Assembly (NCBI RefSeq): GCF_016735675.1
Contig: NZ_JAERSG010000003.1
Coordinates: forward strand, 186,001-250,000
Direction: 5' to 3'
Length of the DNA: 64,000 nucleotides
DNA from: Nocardioides baculatus
GTDB lineage: Bacteria; Actinomycetota; Actinomycetes; Propionibacteriales; Nocardioidaceae
The translations under genes were made by a program, and so were the position numbers. Each line of letters starts with the position of its first letter. Position 1 is the stretch's first letter. Shown one piece after another: positions 1 through 9,269 of the stretch. The notes under the pieces are model-generated. The model saw only the letters and a program-made list of their open reading frames with translations, was not told the origin of the DNA and ran no database searches.

Positions 1-77
1 GCGTAGACCGTGTTGGAGCGGGCGAACGGGATGCGGTTGCCGCCGACGACGGCGACGGGGCGAGTGGTCTTCTGCAT
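1..77 (-). CDS. Acetyl-CoA acyltransferase (thiolase), N-terminus only
   Basis: The first 25 or so codons of a leftward gene, cut by the window edge. The visible N-terminus (MQKTTRPVAVVGGNRIPFAR) has the VGGNRIPF start typical of FadA2/FadI-type thiolases. It is divergent from fabG4 and htdX, and in mycobacteria the same trio (fadA2, fabG4, htdX) is neighbouring, which supports the call. Only the start is visible, so the catalytic cysteines cannot be checked. Confidence 0.7.
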   Translation of the reverse strand, partial: MQKTTRPVAVVGGNRIPFARSNTVY

Positions 78-206
78 GTTCCTATCCTTGCCTGACAGGT
101 GCCGCTCGCCAACGGTGTGAGGGGCACGTCACGAAATGTGGACTCCGAGTGTCACAGCCAGTTACATGATGTCGAACGATCCCGCACCCGCAGAGGAAAG
201 TCATCC

Positions 207-1541
207 ATGAGCGACCGCTACCAGGGCTTCGTGTCCACCCCGATCGGCCAGCTGTTCGTCAAGAACCTCGGCCTGCCCAACCCGACGGAGCTCGAGCGCT
301 GGAGCGACGGCGCCCCGCTGGTCGACGGCGTGGTCGTGCTCGGCGGCGACGGCCGACTGGCCGAGGTCCTCCCGACCACGCTCGACGGCCTCGGCATCGC
401 CTCGACCGGAGAGCTCGAGGAGGGCGCCCGCGCCAAGGCCCTCGTCTTCGACGCCACCGGCATCACCGACACCGCCGGCCTGGTCGCGCTCCAGGAGTTC
501 TTCACCCCGCTCATGCGCCGGCTCGAGACCTGCCCGCGCGTCGTCGTGCTCGGCACGCCGCCGGAGACCCTGACCGGCTCGGAGCGGATCGCGCAGCGCG
601 CCCTCGAGGGCTTCACCCGCTCGCTCGGCAAGGAGATCGGCCGCGGCGGTGCCGTCCAGCTGGTGTACGTCGCCCCTGCCGCCGACGGTGCGACCAGCTC
701 GACGCTCGCCTTCCTGCTGTCCCCCAAGTCGGCCTACGTCTCGGGCCAGGTCGTCCGCATCGGCGCGCACGGCCCGACGGCCACCGACCAGGTCGATGAC
801 TGGACCCGGCCGCTGGCGGGGAAGGTCGCCCTCGTGACCGGCGCCAGCCGGGGCATCGGCGAGGAGATCGCCCGGGTGCTGCACCGCGACGGCGCCACGG
901 TCGTCGGCGTCGACGTCCCCCAGGCCGCCAGCGAGCTCCAGACCCTGATGACCGAGCTCGACGGCGACCACCTCGTCCTCGACATCACGGCCAAGGACGC
1001 GCCGCAGCGGATCGCGCACCACCTGCGCGAGCACCACGGCGGCGTCGACGTGGTGGTCCACAACGCCGGCATCACCCGCGACAAGAAGCTCGCCAACATG
1101 GCCGAGGACCGCTGGAGCAGCGTGATCGCGGTCAACCTCACCGCACCCGAGCTGATCACCCGCGAGCTGCTGGACTCCGGCGTCATCAACGCCGGCGGCC
1201 GCATCGTCGGCGTCGCCTCGATCGCCGGCATCGCGGGCAACGTCGGCCAGACCAACTACGCGACCTCCAAGGCCGGCGTCATCGGCTTCGTCGAGAGCCT
1301 GCGCGACGAGCTCGACAACGGCATCACGGTCAACGCCGTCGCGCCCGGCTTCATCATCACGCAGATGACGGCGGCCGTGCCGTTCGCGACCCGCGAGGTC
1401 GGGCAGCGCCTCAACGCGATGTCCCAGGGCGGGCTGCCCGTCGACGTCGCCGAGACCATCGCCTGGTTCGCCAGCACCGGCTCCGGCGCCGTCAACGGCA
1501 ACGTGGTCCGCGTCTGCGGCCAGATGATGCTGGGCGCCTGA
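207..1541 (+). CDS. fabG4: High-molecular-weight 3-oxoacyl-ACP/CoA reductase (FabG4 type)
   Basis: A 444-residue short-chain dehydrogenase that would reduce 3-oxoacyl thioesters with NAD(P)H. The first ~200 residues are the extra flavodoxin-like domain of the large FabG class. The second half carries the cofactor loop TGASRGIGEE, the NAG motif in VVHNAGITRD and the catalytic YATSK. The ATG at 207 was chosen over an upstream in-frame ATG because GAGGAAAG precedes it. The stop overlaps the ATG of the MaoC-like gene as TGATG, so the two are translationally coupled, matching the mycobacterial Rv0242c-Rv0241c pair. A role in fatty-acid or mycolate-like elongation or in beta-oxidation is family knowledge, not seen here. 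Confidence 0.88.
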   Translation: MSDRYQGFVSTPIGQLFVKNLGLPNPTELERWSDGAPLVDGVVVLGGDGRLAEVLPTTLDGLGIASTGELEEGARAKALVFDATGITDTAGLVALQEFFTPLMRRLETCPRVVVLGTPPETLTGSERIAQRALEGFTRSLGKEIGRGGAVQLVYVAPAADGATSSTLAFLLSPKSAYVSGQVVRIGAHGPTATDQVDDWTRPLAGKVALVTGASRGIGEEIARVLHRDGATVVGVDVPQAASELQTLMTELDGDHLVLDITAKDAPQRIAHHLREHHGGVDVVVHNAGITRDKKLANMAEDRWSSVIAVNLTAPELITRELLDSGVINAGGRIVGVASIAGIAGNVGQTNYATSKAGVIGFVESLRDELDNGITVNAVAPGFIITQMTAAVPFATREVGQRLNAMSQGGLPVDVAETIAWFASTGSGAVNGNVVRVCGQMMLGA

Positions 1542-2416
1542 TGCCCGAGCCGAAGACGCTCTCCGGCGAGCCGGGCGGGTTCACCACCCTGCTGCGCGCC
1601 GCCCTCCCGGTCGTGCCGGGCGTCAACCAACTGCCCGGGGTCCGCAAGGGACCGGCGAGCGCGTTCACCGGCCTGTCCTACGCCCGACGGGGCGTCGTCG
1701 CCGAGCGCGCCCGCGTCGACGCGTACGCCGCCGTGTGCGGCTTCCCCCGCAAGGACGTCGTACCCCTCACCTACCCGCACATGCTGGCGTTCCCGCTCCA
1801 CATGGCGATCATGAGCGACCCGGCGTTCCCCTACCCCGCCATCGGCATGGTGCACGTGGAGAACGCGATCACCGCCCACCGCGCCATCGCGATCGGGGAG
1901 TCGCTCGACGTCACCACGTCCGTCGGCGCCCCGCGACCGCACGCCAAGGGCGTCCTGCTCGACTTCGTGACCACCGTCGCTGGCGAGGACGGGACGGCAT
2001 GGGAGTCGACCTCGACCTACCTCCGCCGCGGCCGCACCGTCGACGGAGAGGTCGCCCCCGGCCTGTCGATCCCGGACGCCCCGACGGGTGGGGTCGAGTG
2101 GCGGCTGCCCGCCGACCTCGGCCGGACGTACGCCGCGGTGTCCGGCGACGCGAACCCGATCCACCTCTATCCGCTGACCGCCAAGGCGCTGGGGTTCCCG
2201 CGCCAGATCGCGCACGGCATGTGGACCAAGGCGCGATCGGTCGCCGCGATCGAGAACCGGCTGCCGTCGGCCGTCACGGTCGAGGTGGCCTTCAAGAAGC
2301 CGGTCTTCCTCCCCGGCACGGTGGCCTTCGCCGCCCGGCAGGACGACGACGGCTGGACCTTCGCGCTCACCAGCCCGAAGGACGGATCGCCCCACCTGAT
2401 GGGCCGTACACGCTGA
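1541..2416 (+). CDS. htdX: MaoC-like (R)-3-hydroxyacyl dehydratase (HtdX type)
   Basis: A 291-residue hot-dog-fold dehydratase that should interconvert 3-hydroxyacyl and enoyl thioesters, the step after FabG4. The C-terminal half holds the MaoC hydratase-2 signature (DANPIHLYPLTAKALGFPRQ, with the catalytic D and H), followed by IAHGMW. The N-terminal half is a degenerate hot-dog repeat, as in the double-hot-dog family. The length fits Rv0241c (HtdX). It overlaps fabG4 by one base and is followed convergently by tesB after 12 bp. Confidence 0.85.
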   Translation: MPEPKTLSGEPGGFTTLLRAALPVVPGVNQLPGVRKGPASAFTGLSYARRGVVAERARVDAYAAVCGFPRKDVVPLTYPHMLAFPLHMAIMSDPAFPYPAIGMVHVENAITAHRAIAIGESLDVTTSVGAPRPHAKGVLLDFVTTVAGEDGTAWESTSTYLRRGRTVDGEVAPGLSIPDAPTGGVEWRLPADLGRTYAAVSGDANPIHLYPLTAKALGFPRQIAHGMWTKARSVAAIENRLPSAVTVEVAFKKPVFLPGTVAFAARQDDDGWTFALTSPKDGSPHLMGRTR

Positions 2417-2428
2417 CCCCGTGCTGCT

Positions 2429-3295
2429 TCAGGGCTGGGGGTCGCGGACCCGGATCAGGCCCTCCTGGGCGACGGTCGCGACCAGCTCGCCGGTCCGGGA
2501 GAACACCCGCGCGAGCGCGAGACCGCGACCACCGCCGGCGAACGGCGAGAACTGGTCGTAGAGCCACCAGTCGTCCGCCCGGAACGGCCGGTGGAACCAG
2601 ATCGTGTGGTCGAGCGAGGCCGGCTGGAGCCGAGGTGAGGCGATGTGGATGCCGTGCGGCACGAGTGCGGCGCCGAGGAGCGTGAGGTCGCTGGCGTAGG
2701 TGAACGCCGCGGTCTGGAGCGTCGGGTCGTCGGGGATCGCACCGTCGACCTTGATCCAGAGCCGGGCCCGGGCGGCGTGCTCGGGGTCCTCGGCGATGCC
2801 GCGGCCGGTCACCCCGACGTGGCGGATGTCCATCGCCGCCCACTCGCGCTCCCAGTGCTCGGCCGCCTCGGGGCCGCGCTCACGCGCCAGCTCGACGAGC
2901 GGCAGGCCCTGCTCGGGCGGGACGACCTCGGGCATCCGGTCCTGGTGCTCGAGGCCCGGCTCGGGGATCTGGAAGTTGGCCGTCAGGTAGTAGATCGGCC
3001 GGCCGTGCTGGCGAGCCGCGACGCGACGGGTCGCGAAGGACCGCCCGTCACGGATCCGCTCGACGTCGTAGACGATCGGCACGGTCGTGTCACCCGGCCG
3101 CAGGAAGTAGGAGTGCAGCGAGTGCAGGACGAACTGCTGCTCCACGCTGCGGGTCGCGGCCACCACGGCCTGGGCGGCGACCTGGCCGCCGAAGACCCGC
3201 TGGCGCTCGGTGCGCGCCTGCGTGCCGCGGAAGAGGTCGACCTCGAGCTGCTCGAGGTCGAGGAGCGTGAGCAGCTCCTCGGCGCTGCCGGCCAT
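2429..3295 (-). CDS. tesB: Acyl-CoA thioesterase II
   Basis: A 288-residue double-hot-dog thioesterase that would hydrolyse fatty acyl-CoA to free acid and CoA. Family features seen are VFGGQVAAQAVVAA near residue 32, HSLHSYFLRPGD in the first domain, and LDHTIWFHRPFRADDWWLYD in the second. The start was placed at MAGSAEELL, because the reading frame extends further upstream only as antisense noise over the PAC2 gene. Its ATG overlaps the PAC2 stop by one base (TGATG), so it is the second gene of a two-gene leftward operon. Confidence 0.92.
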   Translation of the reverse strand: MAGSAEELLTLLDLEQLEVDLFRGTQARTERQRVFGGQVAAQAVVAATRSVEQQFVLHSLHSYFLRPGDTTVPIVYDVERIRDGRSFATRRVAARQHGRPIYYLTANFQIPEPGLEHQDRMPEVVPPEQGLPLVELARERGPEAAEHWEREWAAMDIRHVGVTGRGIAEDPEHAARARLWIKVDGAIPDDPTLQTAAFTYASDLTLLGAALVPHGIHIASPRLQPASLDHTIWFHRPFRADDWWLYDQFSPFAGGGRGLALARVFSRTGELVATVAQEGLIRVRDPQP

Positions 3296-4248
3296 CAGCG
3301 GCCGTCCCAGCCCGGGTCGTCGCCCGGGTCCTTGGGGTCGCCCTGGTCCTCGAGGTCGGCGAGGAACGCCTCGAAGGCGCTGCCGATCTCCTCGCCCGTG
3401 GGCAGCGGCTCGTCGCCGGCGAGCAGCGACGTGCCGGCGGCCTCGGCCTCGCGGAAGGAGTCGTACTGCTGCTCGAGGCCGCGGACGACGTCGCCCACCT
3501 CGGTGTTCTGCGAGAGGTAGCGGTCCACCTCGGCCTCGGTGATCTCGGCGGACTCCCGAAGGTCGGCGAGGTCGATCGTGAGCCGGGCGCCGATCTCGAG
3601 GTGCTCGAGCAGCACGAGCGCTGCCTGCGGGTACTCCATCTGCGCGAGGTAGTGCGGGATGTGCGCGACGAAGCCGAGCGCATCGTGGCCCCACTCCCCC
3701 AGCCGGATCTCCAGGAGCGCCTGGGCGCTCGCCGGGACCCGCAGCTCGCCCTGCCACGGGCTCTCGCCGGGGACGAGGTCGGGACGGTTGGCGTGCGGGG
3801 TGATCGCGATCGGACGCGTGTGCGGCACCGCCATGGGCACGGCGCCGAGCCCGACGACCCGCGAGACGCCGAAGTGCTCGACGACCTCGCGCACGGCCCG
3901 GGCGAAGGCCTCCCAGCGGATGTCGGGCTCGGGGCCGGCGAGCAGGAGGTACGGCGTACCGCCGGCGTCGCGCAGCGCGCGGACCAGCAGCCGGGGCGCC
4001 TCGTAGTCGGTGTAGTGGTCGCGCACGAAGGTCATCGGTGGGCGTCGTGCGCGGTAGTCGTGGAGCGAGTCGACGTCGAAGGTCGCCACGACCTTGCCGC
4101 CGTCGGAGAGGTCGGCGAGGTGACCCGCGGCGAGCTCGGCGGACTTGCCCGCGTCGAGGAATCCGGTGAGCACGCAGACCAGCGTCAGGTCGCCCGCGTC
4201 GGCGAGCACCTCGGCGTCGTCGACGATGTGCACGAGTCTGTCTGCCAT
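3295..4248 (-). CDS. PAC2 family protein (proteasome-assembly-chaperone-like)
   Basis: A 317-residue PAC2-fold protein. Typical stretches are LTGFLDAGKSAELAAGHL near the N-terminus, FDVDSLHDYRARRP, and GAVPMAVPHTRPIAITPHAN in the middle. Actinobacterial PAC2 proteins are usually found next to metabolic genes and their exact role is unsettled. Some relatives are linked to proteasome assembly. The start MADRLVHIVDD at 4248 is preferred over the long upstream extension, which runs into the divergent thiolase promoter. It is translationally coupled to tesB. Confidence 0.85.
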   Translation of the reverse strand: MADRLVHIVDDAEVLADAGDLTLVCVLTGFLDAGKSAELAAGHLADLSDGGKVVATFDVDSLHDYRARRPPMTFVRDHYTDYEAPRLLVRALRDAGGTPYLLLAGPEPDIRWEAFARAVREVVEHFGVSRVVGLGAVPMAVPHTRPIAITPHANRPDLVPGESPWQGELRVPASAQALLEIRLGEWGHDALGFVAHIPHYLAQMEYPQAALVLLEHLEIGARLTIDLADLRESAEITEAEVDRYLSQNTEVGDVVRGLEQQYDSFREAEAAGTSLLAGDEPLPTGEEIGSAFEAFLADLEDQGDPKDPGDDPGWDGR

Positions 4249-4312
4249 GGGGTCAACCCTAGTGACTGCACGCCAGTGACCCGACACACACCCGCCATGC
4301 TGGGCAGGCGTT

Positions 4313-4328
4313 GTTACCGAGGGGTAAC
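4313..4328. promoter_or_regulatory. Palindrome GTTACC-N4-GGTAAC in the fadA/PAC2 divergent promoter
   Basis: A perfect 6-4-6 inverted repeat (GTTACCGAGGGGTAAC) about 36 bases upstream of the fadA start and 65 bases from the divergent PAC2 start. Its size and place fit a dimeric repressor operator for the beta-oxidation operon. The regulator is not identified. Confidence 0.5.
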
Positions 4329-4364
4329 GTGACGCTCCCGAGTCCCCGAGATGCAGGAGCACCC

Positions 4365-5579
4365 GTGTCTTCCCACCCATCCAGCAGGGCCCAGCGTGAG
4401 GTCGTCTTCGTCGACGGCGTGCGCACCCCGTTCGGCAAGGCCAAGGGCCAGTACGCCGAGACGCGTGCCGATGACCTCGTCATCAAGTGCATCACCGACC
4501 TGATGCGGCGCAACCCGTCGCTGCCGCCCGAGCGCGTGGACGAGGTCGCCCTCGCCGCCACGACGCAGATCGGCGACCAGGGCCTGACCCTCGGCCGGAC
4601 GGCCGCGCTGCTGTCCGGCCTCCCCCAGAGCGTTCCGGGCTACTCGATCGACCGCATGTGCGCGGGCGCGATGACCGCAGTGACCAACGTGGCGTCCGGC
4701 ATCGCCTTCGGGGCGTACGACGTCGCGATCGCCGGCGGTGTCGAGCACATGGGCCGCCACCCGATGGGCGAGGGCGTCGACCCCAACCCGCGGATCCTGT
4801 CCGAGCGGATCGTCAACCCCGACGCCCTCGTGATGGGCAAGACCGCGGAGAACCTGCACGACCGCTACCCCACGATCACCAAGCAGCGCGTGGACGCGTA
4901 CGCCGTCCGGAGCCAGCAGAAGACCAAGGCGGCCTACGACGCCGGCAAGATCCAGCCCGACCTCGTCCCGGTCGCGACCCGCTCCGCCGAGGCGGGCTGG
5001 GGCCTGGCCACGCTGGACGAGCCGATGCGCCCCGAGACGACGATGGAGTCGCTGGCCGGCCTCAAGACGCCGTTCCGCTCGCACGGCAACGTGACCGCGG
5101 GCAACGCCGCCGGCATCAACGACGGTGCCACCGCCGCGCTGCTCGCCGACGAGGAGACCGCGCGCGAGCTCGGCCTCCCGGTCAAGATGCGCCTGGTGAC
5201 CTACGCCTTCGTGGGCGTCGAGCCCGAGGTGATGGGCGCCGGTCCGATCCCCGCGACCGAGAAGGCGCTGCGCCTGGCCGGCCTGACGATCGACGACATC
5301 GAGGCATTCGAGGTCAACGAGGCCTTCGCCGTGCAGGTGCTGGCCTTCCTCGAGCACTACGGCATCGCCGACGACGACGCACGCGTGAACCCCTACGGCG
5401 GTGCGATCGCGATGGGCCACCCGCTGGCCTCGTCCGGCGTACGCCTGATGAACCAGCTGGCGCGGCAGTTCGAGGAGCGCCCCGAGGTGCGCTACGGACT
5501 CACCACCATGTGCATCGGCATCGGCATGGGCGGCACGGTCATCTGGGAGAACCCGCACTGGACTGGAGAGAACGAGTGA
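4365..5579 (+). CDS. fadA: Acetyl-CoA C-acyltransferase (3-ketoacyl-CoA thiolase)
   Basis: A 404-residue thiolase, the last step of fatty-acid beta-oxidation, which cleaves 3-ketoacyl-CoA to acetyl-CoA and a shortened acyl-CoA. The nucleophilic cysteine is in MCAGAMTAVTNV, the catalytic histidine in GHPLASSG, and the second cysteine in TTMCIGIGMGG. A GTG start at 4365 is chosen because CAGGAG lies six bases upstream and it gives the family length. An upstream ATG would cover the operator. It overlaps fadB by four bases (GTGA), forming the beta-oxidation complex operon. Confidence 0.92.
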   Translation: MSSHPSSRAQREVVFVDGVRTPFGKAKGQYAETRADDLVIKCITDLMRRNPSLPPERVDEVALAATTQIGDQGLTLGRTAALLSGLPQSVPGYSIDRMCAGAMTAVTNVASGIAFGAYDVAIAGGVEHMGRHPMGEGVDPNPRILSERIVNPDALVMGKTAENLHDRYPTITKQRVDAYAVRSQQKTKAAYDAGKIQPDLVPVATRSAEAGWGLATLDEPMRPETTMESLAGLKTPFRSHGNVTAGNAAGINDGATAALLADEETARELGLPVKMRLVTYAFVGVEPEVMGAGPIPATEKALRLAGLTIDDIEAFEVNEAFAVQVLAFLEHYGIADDDARVNPYGGAIAMGHPLASSGVRLMNQLARQFEERPEVRYGLTTMCIGIGMGGTVIWENPHWTGENE

Positions 5580-7645
5580 ACGACATCTTCGAGCGCGCGC
5601 AGGCGATCGTCTCCGACGCCGAGCGTGTGACGCAGGCCCACCTGCGCACCGTCGCCCTGCCGGGCGTGACGATCGGGCTGATCACCCTCGACAACGGCGA
5701 GGACCACACCAAGCCCAACACCTTCGGGCCCGCCGGCCTGCTGTCGCTCAACACGGCGATCGACGCGGCGCTGGCCGACGACTCGATCGACGCGATCGCG
5801 GTCACCGGCAAGCCGTTCATCCTGGCCGCCGGCGCCGACCTCACCTCGATCCAGGGCGGCGGCCCTGACGCCGTACGCATCGTGGCCGAGCTCGGGCACG
5901 CGGTCTTTCGCAAGCTCCGCGAGGGCGGCAAGCCGTCGTTCGGCTTCATCAACGGCCTCGCCCTCGGCGGGGGCCTCGAGGTGGCGCTGCACTCCACCTA
6001 CCGCACGGTCATGGACTCGGCTCCCGCGCTGGGCCTGCCCGAGGTCATGCTCGGCCTGGTCCCCGGCTGGGGCGGCGCGTGGCTCGTGCCGAACCTGGTC
6101 GGCGCCGACAAGGCGGTGACGCTGATCCTCGAGAACCCGCTCAACCAGGGCAGGACGCTCGGCGGCCGGGCGGCGTACGACTTCGGGCTGGCCGACGCCG
6201 TGTTCGGCGGCGCCGACTACCTCGAGCAGTCGCTGCTGTGGGCGGCTTCCGTGGTGCGGGGCGACGTGGTCGTCGAGCGCGCCGAGGTGGACCGCGACGC
6301 CTGGGACGCCGCGATCGCGCGCGCCGAGGGCATCGTCGCCGCCAAGACCGGCGGTGGGTCCCCCGCCGCCAGGAAGGCCGTCGAGCTCATCGCGGCCGCC
6401 CGTGACAGCGACCGCGACACCGGCTTCGCGGCCGAGGACTTGGCACTGCACGCGCTGTCGCAGACGGCCGAGCTGCTCGCGTCGCTGTACTCCTTCGACC
6501 TGGTGCAGAAGCGGGCCAAGCGGCCCGCGGGCGCCCCCGACACGTCGCTCGCGCGGCCGGTGACCAAAGTGGGCATCGTGGGTGCGGGCCTGATGGCGAG
6601 CCAGCTCGCGCTGCTGTTCGTACGCCGCCTCGAGGTCCCGGTCGTGCTCACCGACCTCGACCAGGAGCGTGCCGACAAGGGCGTCGCCTACGTGCACGCC
6701 GAGATCGACAAGCTCCTCGCCAAGGGCCGGATCAACCAGGACAAGGCCAACCGCCACAAGGCCCTGGTGTCCGGTGCGACCGACAAGCAGGTCGCCTTCG
6801 GCGACGCCGACTTCGTCATCGAAGCCGTCTTCGAGGAGATGTCGGTCAAGAAGACCGTGTTCGCCGACGTCGAGAAGGTCGTGTCGGCCGAGTGCGTGCT
6901 GGCGACCAACACCTCGTCGCTGTCGATCACGGAGATGGCGGCCGACCTCGAGCACCCCGAGCGGGTCGTCGGCTTCCACTTCTTCAACCCCGTGGCGGTG
7001 ATGCCGCTGCTGGAGATCGTCCGCGGCGACGCCACCGACGACGCGACGCTCGCGACGGCCTTCGCCACCGGCAAGACGCTGAAGAAGACCTCGATCCTGG
7101 TCAAGGACAGCCCGTCCTTCATCGTGAACCGGCTGCTCGGCCGCTTCATGAGCGAGGTCGGCCGGATCGTCGACGAGGGCACGCCGGTGCAGGTCGCCGA
7201 CAACGCGTTCGCCGGCATCGCGCCGATGCCGCCGTTCGTCCTGCTCTCGCTCGTCGGACCCGCGATCGCGCTGCACAACAACGAGACGCTGAAGGGTGCG
7301 TTCCCCGACCGCTTCTACGTCTCCCCCGCCCTCGAGCGGATCGTGGCGGCGAAGAAGGCCGCCTACTACGGCCCGGACGGCGCCCTCGACCCCGAGGTCG
7401 AGGCGCTGCTCGAGAAGCCGTCCGACCCGGTCGTGCTCACCGCCGAGGAGGTCCGCGCCAAGACGCTGGCCGGCCTCGCCGAGGAGGCCCGCCTGATGCT
7501 CGACGAGGGCGTCGTCGCCGCCCCGCAGGACATCGACCTGGCGATGATCACCGGCGCCGGCTTCTCCTTCTGGAACGGCGGGCTGACCTTCATGCTCGAC
7601 GTCGCCGGGATCTCCGAGCAGGCCACGGGCAAGCGCTTCCACTGA
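5576..7645 (+). CDS. fadB: Fatty oxidation complex alpha subunit: enoyl-CoA hydratase / 3-hydroxyacyl-CoA dehydrogenase
   Basis: A 689-residue bifunctional enzyme. The N-terminal ~280 residues are a crotonase domain (oxyanion-hole stretch LAAGADLTSI; NGLALGGGLEVALH; LPEVMLGLVPGWGG). The following NAD-binding Rossmann domain begins VGIVGAGLMASQ, then come FHFFNPVAVMPLLEIV and KDSPSFIVNRLLGRF. It hydrates 2-enoyl-CoA and oxidises the 3-hydroxyacyl-CoA, feeding FadA. The Rossmann loop ends GLMA where GxMG is commoner, a minor variant. The GTG start overlaps the fadA stop and GGAGAG is the likely ribosome site. Confidence 0.93.
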   Translation: MNDIFERAQAIVSDAERVTQAHLRTVALPGVTIGLITLDNGEDHTKPNTFGPAGLLSLNTAIDAALADDSIDAIAVTGKPFILAAGADLTSIQGGGPDAVRIVAELGHAVFRKLREGGKPSFGFINGLALGGGLEVALHSTYRTVMDSAPALGLPEVMLGLVPGWGGAWLVPNLVGADKAVTLILENPLNQGRTLGGRAAYDFGLADAVFGGADYLEQSLLWAASVVRGDVVVERAEVDRDAWDAAIARAEGIVAAKTGGGSPAARKAVELIAAARDSDRDTGFAAEDLALHALSQTAELLASLYSFDLVQKRAKRPAGAPDTSLARPVTKVGIVGAGLMASQLALLFVRRLEVPVVLTDLDQERADKGVAYVHAEIDKLLAKGRINQDKANRHKALVSGATDKQVAFGDADFVIEAVFEEMSVKKTVFADVEKVVSAECVLATNTSSLSITEMAADLEHPERVVGFHFFNPVAVMPLLEIVRGDATDDATLATAFATGKTLKKTSILVKDSPSFIVNRLLGRFMSEVGRIVDEGTPVQVADNAFAGIAPMPPFVLLSLVGPAIALHNNETLKGAFPDRFYVSPALERIVAAKKAAYYGPDGALDPEVEALLEKPSDPVVLTAEEVRAKTLAGLAEEARLMLDEGVVAAPQDIDLAMITGAGFSFWNGGLTFMLDVAGISEQATGKRFH

Positions 7646-7656
7646 TCGCAGCGTCC

Positions 7657-7718
7657 CCTGGGGCGGTGGTCCAGCCACATCTCGTACGACGGAGACGTGG
7701 GTGGGCCACCGCCCCCGG
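7657..7718. terminator. Imperfect inverted repeat between convergent fadB and permease genes
   Basis: CCTGGGGCGGTGGTCC (7657-7672) pairs almost fully with GGGCCACCGCCCCCGG (7703-7718). It lies between two convergent genes, so it probably works as a bidirectional terminator. There is no T tract, which is usual in high-GC actinobacteria. Confidence 0.5.
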
Positions 7719-7726
7719 GGCGTACG

Positions 7727-9214
7727 TCAGTCTCGGACGGAGTAGTCCTGCGCGGGGACGCCGTGGCCGAGACCGACGCGGCTGTGCTTGTAGCCGTAGC
7801 CGAAGTAGATCGCGAAGCCCAGTGCCATCCAGACGAGGAACCGCAGCCAGGTCTCGGCGGTGAGGTTGAGCATCAGGAAGACGCAGATGGCGGCCGACAG
7901 CCACGGCAGGAACGGCGAGAACGGCACGCGGAACGACCGCTCCAGGTCGGGGCGGTTCTTCCGCAGGATCGGCACCGCGATCGACACCAGCGCGAACGCC
8001 GACAGGGTGCCGATGTTGACCATCTCCTCGAGCTTGCCGATCGGCGTCAGCGACGCGACCAGGGCGACCAGGACGCCGATGGCGACGGTGATCCGGACCG
8101 GCGTACCGGTCCGCGGGTTCACCTTCGCGAAGGCGACCGGCATCAGCCCGTCGCGGCTCATCGCGAAGAACACGCGGACGGCACCGATGATCAGCGTCAT
8201 CACGACCGTGGTCAGGCCCGCCACGGCGCCGGCGGAGATCAACGTCGCGTAGCCGTCCTTGCCCTGCGCGATGAACGCGTTGGCGAGCGCGGCGTCGGGG
8301 TTGATCTCGTCGTACTTCACCATCCCGGTGATCACCAGCGCGACGGCCATGTAGAGGACCGTGCAGACCACGAGCGAGCCGATGATGCCGCGGGGCAGGT
8401 CCTTCTGCGGGTTGCGCGCCTCCTCCGCGGTCGTCGCGACGACGTCGAAGCCGATGTAGGCGAAGAAGACGAGCGACGCGGCGAACAGGATGCCCGCGGT
8501 GCCGTACACCCCGGGTGCGCCGAAGACCGTCTGGATGAGCGGCGTGTGCAGCCACCCGGCCGACGTCTCCCCCGGCGCGCTGGGCGGGACGAAGGGCGTG
8601 TAGTTGTCGGTGTCGATGAACTGGATGCCCGCGAAGATCACGAACAGCACGATGAAGAGCTTGAGCGCGACGAGGGCGAGGTTGACCCGCAGCGACTCCT
8701 TGATGCCGAACGCCACGAGCGCCGTCAGCACGACCACCAGCAGGAACGCCGCGAGGTTGAAGGTGTCGCCGTAGCCGAGGTCCTCGGGCCAGCCGACGCC
8801 GATCTCGCCGAGGAACGTCTCGAAGTACGACGCCCAGCCCTGGGCGACCACGGAGGCGCCGAGGAGCAGCTCGAGGATCAGGTCCCAGCCGATGATCCAC
8901 GCGATCATCTCGCCCATCGTGGCGTAGGAGAACGTGTACGCCGACCCGGACACTGGCACGGTCGAGGCGAACTCGGCGTAGCAGAGCGCCGCGAGCCCGC
9001 AGCAGAGCGCGGCGATCATGAAGGAGAACACCACGCCCGGACCGGCGTAGGCCTGGGCGACCCGGCCGGTGAGCGTGAAGATGCCGGCGCCGATGATGAC
9101 GCCGATGCCGAAGACCGTCAGGTCGAGGGCGGTCAGGCTCTTCTTGAGCTTGAACTCCGGGTCCTCGGTGTCCGCCATCGAGTGCTCGATGGACTTGGTG
9201 CGCCAGATGCTCAT
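7727..9214 (-). CDS. APC-family amino-acid permease (cationic amino-acid transporter type)
   Basis: A 495-residue inner-membrane transporter with about twelve to fourteen hydrophobic segments. The start MSIWRTKSIEHSMADTE, followed by LTALDLTVFGIGVIIGAGIF (first membrane helix with the GAGIF motif), is typical of actinobacterial APC permeases related to YfnA and eukaryotic CATs. It should import an amino acid by proton symport; the substrate cannot be told. It is a single gene, separated from dxs by a hairpin. Confidence 0.88.
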   Translation of the reverse strand: MSIWRTKSIEHSMADTEDPEFKLKKSLTALDLTVFGIGVIIGAGIFTLTGRVAQAYAGPGVVFSFMIAALCCGLAALCYAEFASTVPVSGSAYTFSYATMGEMIAWIIGWDLILELLLGASVVAQGWASYFETFLGEIGVGWPEDLGYGDTFNLAAFLLVVVLTALVAFGIKESLRVNLALVALKLFIVLFVIFAGIQFIDTDNYTPFVPPSAPGETSAGWLHTPLIQTVFGAPGVYGTAGILFAASLVFFAYIGFDVVATTAEEARNPQKDLPRGIIGSLVVCTVLYMAVALVITGMVKYDEINPDAALANAFIAQGKDGYATLISAGAVAGLTTVVMTLIIGAVRVFFAMSRDGLMPVAFAKVNPRTGTPVRITVAIGVLVALVASLTPIGKLEEMVNIGTLSAFALVSIAVPILRKNRPDLERSFRVPFSPFLPWLSAAICVFLMLNLTAETWLRFLVWMALGFAIYFGYGYKHSRVGLGHGVPAQDYSVRD

Positions 9215-9232
9215 CCCGGCAAGGTAGACCCG

Positions 9233-9251
9233 CTCGCGGGCTACCCGCGAG
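9233..9251 (-). terminator. Hairpin downstream of dxs
   Basis: Perfect 8-bp stem CTCGCGGG-CTA-CCCGCGAG in the 55-bp gap between the dxs stop and the permease start. It is placed to end dxs transcription. Confidence 0.55.
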
Positions 9252-9269
9252 TCAGGTGTCGGCGCGTCG

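Noticed and set aside
5492-7678. A 728-codon open frame on the minus strand over fadB
   Set aside because: It is antisense to a clear FadB with both domains, and its own translation has no family pattern.
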